The notes under the pieces were generated by a model, which searched no databases, was not told the DNA's origin, and saw only the letters and a program-made list of their open reading frames with translations. Shown in pieces: positions 63,020 through 64,000 of a DNA stretch of 64,000 nucleotides. Numbering within the stretch: position 1 is the first letter of the stretch; every line of letters starts with the position of its first letter. The position numbers were made by a program, and so were the translations under genes. This DNA is from an uncultured Saprospiraceae bacterium (lineage in GTDB: Bacteria > Bacteroidota > Bacteroidia > Chitinophagales > Saprospiraceae), in assembly GCA_937139495.1 (NCBI GenBank), contig CAKZQC010000012.1, forward strand, positions 1-64,000, given 5' to 3'.

Positions 63020-64000
63020 ATGAAAATCAAAAACATCAAAAATTGGGGACTTGGGCTAGAATATGATCAGCAGCATCCCTTAATTATATCAGGTCCTTGT
63101 AGTGCCGAAACACGAGAGCAAGTACTAGCAACCTGCCAAGCAATACAGCCGTATGGCATACATATATTGCGTGCAGGCATCTGGAAACCTCGTACTCGCC
63201 CCAACTCCTTTGAGGGGTTGGGACAAAAGGCGTTGCCATGGCTCAAAGAAGCGAGCCAGCTAACAGGTCTGCCCACTTGTGTGGAAGTCGCCAACCAAAC
63301 TCATGTAGAACAAGCCTTGGCGGCTGGGATTGATATACTGTGGTTGGGTGCCAGAACGACCGTCAACCCTTTTGCGGTACAAGAAATAGCCGATGCACTG
63401 CAAGGAGTAGATATTCCTGTCATGGTCAAAAATCCGATTAACCCTGATTTGGAACTGTGGATTGGAGCGATGGAACGACTCAGCCAAGCTGGAATTGACA
63501 AAATAGCGGCGATTCATCGTGGGTTTTCGGTCTATAATAGCCCCAAATATAGAAATCAACCTCAATGGGAAATCCCGATCGAATTGCGTCGTCGGTTGCC
63601 GAACTTGGAGATTATCAACGACCCTAGCCATATTGCGGGCAATCGTGTATTGCTATACGAAGTAGCACAAAATGCCTTGGATTTAGGTTTTGATGGACTT
63701 ATGATAGAGAGCCACATTGCTCCTGCCAATGCTTGGAGTGATGCCGCTCAACAAGTGACACCAGCAGGACTACAACAGTTGCTCAACTCGTTGCAGAAGC
63801 GACAAACTAGCACGGATAATCCTGCTTATTTGGAGCAATTGGAGCAGTTCCGAAAGCAAATTGATAGCTTGGATACTCAAACCTTGCAGTTGTTGGCAGA
63901 ACGCATGGCTATCGTTCGTGAAATTGGTCTATCCAAAAAAGAAAATAATGTAGCTGTTCTTCAGCTCGAACGCTGGATGAATGTCCGCAAAATTCAACTC
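63020..64000 (+). CDS. DAHP synthase / chorismate mutase fusion (partial, runs off the window)
   Basis: At least 327 residues, open at the window edge. The first ~250 residues are a KDO8P-type DAHP synthase: ISGPCSAETREQV, RAGIWKPRTRP, GARTTVNPFA, VMVKNPINPD, IHRGFSVY and IINDPSHIAGNR, with the catalytic Lys, His and Asp-Pro-Ser-His present. It condenses phosphoenolpyruvate and erythrose 4-phosphate. After a linker, residues ~275-327 are the start of an AroQ chorismate mutase helix bundle (LEQFRKQIDSLDTQTLQLLAERMAIVREIG, described by position). This fusion is the common Bacteroidota form of the first step of aromatic amino-acid synthesis and allows feedback control. Confidence 0.95.
   Translation, partial: MKIKNIKNWGLGLEYDQQHPLIISGPCSAETREQVLATCQAIQPYGIHILRAGIWKPRTRPNSFEGLGQKALPWLKEASQLTGLPTCVEVANQTHVEQALAAGIDILWLGARTTVNPFAVQEIADALQGVDIPVMVKNPINPDLELWIGAMERLSQAGIDKIAAIHRGFSVYNSPKYRNQPQWEIPIELRRRLPNLEIINDPSHIAGNRVLLYEVAQNALDLGFDGLMIESHIAPANAWSDAAQQVTPAGLQQLLNSLQKRQTSTDNPAYLEQLEQFRKQIDSLDTQTLQLLAERMAIVREIGLSKKENNVAVLQLERWMNVRKIQL

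Noticed and set aside
1..64000. tRNA, rRNA and other stable RNA genes
   Set aside because: I read the gaps for T-loop (GTTCRANNC-type) and acceptor-stem patterns and found none. A tRNAscan-SE and Infernal run would settle this.

Overview
The window looks like chromosomal DNA of a low-GC Bacteroidota bacterium, most likely a Saprospiria-type marine or filamentous lineage (the class is an inference). The evidence is type IX secretion (T9SS) C-terminal sorting domains on four proteins, a very large SprB-repeat protein with a gliding-type C-terminus, near absence of Shine-Dalgarno sequences, two promoters that fit the Bacteroidota TTG / N18-19 / TAnnTTTG pattern, and housekeeping genes of Bacteroidota type (RibBA, MetG with a C-terminal tRNA-binding domain, RlmH, Era, PruA, single-chain GcvP). 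I saw no rRNA, tRNA, CRISPR array, prophage or intact insertion sequence.

Layout. 0.1-4.5 kb (minus): SRPBCC protein, ribBA, a glycosyltransferase and an FtsX/MacB-type permease. 4.7-17.4 kb (plus): CDF metal transporter, a giant TraB/GumN-domain protein, four tandem DUF3137 membrane-protein paralogues, a UbiA-type prenyltransferase, a tail-anchored unknown and a PhoH ATPase. 17.5-22 kb (minus): a vWA / PP2C / Ser-Thr-kinase triad of the TerY-P type, followed by a SixA-like lipoprotein phosphatase. 22.3-25.5 kb (minus): a T9SS cargo protein with repeated modules and a beta-helix protein. 25.7-32.6 kb (mostly plus): a helical-repeat unknown, a sterol-desaturase-type hydroxylase, DUF1573, a MoxR ATPase, a membrane gene interrupted by an in-frame TGA, RlmH, TruA and a DUF4332 protein. 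32.6-47.2 kb (minus): two paralogous TPR proteins, DUF2585, dapB, pruA, then a compact metG-to-era cluster holding a secreted protein with a MetG-like tRNA-binding fold, a DUF6503-like lipoprotein and GrpB. 47.3-55.8 kb (minus): the SprB-repeat gliding/adhesin protein and gcvP. 56.1-59.9 kb (plus): two tandem leucine-rich-repeat proteins and a membrane gene with an apparent frameshift. 59.9-62.6 kb (minus): an EEP-fold hydrolase and a T9SS metallophosphoesterase. 63.0 kb to the end (plus): a DAHP synthase/chorismate mutase fusion cut by the window edge.

Between the genes is an unusual load of small non-coding repeats. There is a ~110-bp MITE-like element with GTCCTG-containing terminal inverted repeats (two full copies and one half copy). 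A second element is a whole-length palindrome with 18-bp TAGAGGTTATTACGAATA ends; a shortened copy of it supplies the last codons of the kinase gene. A 161-bp inverted repeat fills the pruA leader. Two short motifs recur in intergenic DNA, one of them sitting on or beside stop codons.

The best leads for undescribed biology are the secreted homologue of the MetG tRNA-binding domain encoded just downstream of metG, the DUF3137 x4 / prenyltransferase / tail-anchor operon next to the giant TraB protein, the TerY-P-like triad with an added lipoprotein histidine phosphatase, the LRR tandem with its frameshifted membrane partner, and the palindromic element families.
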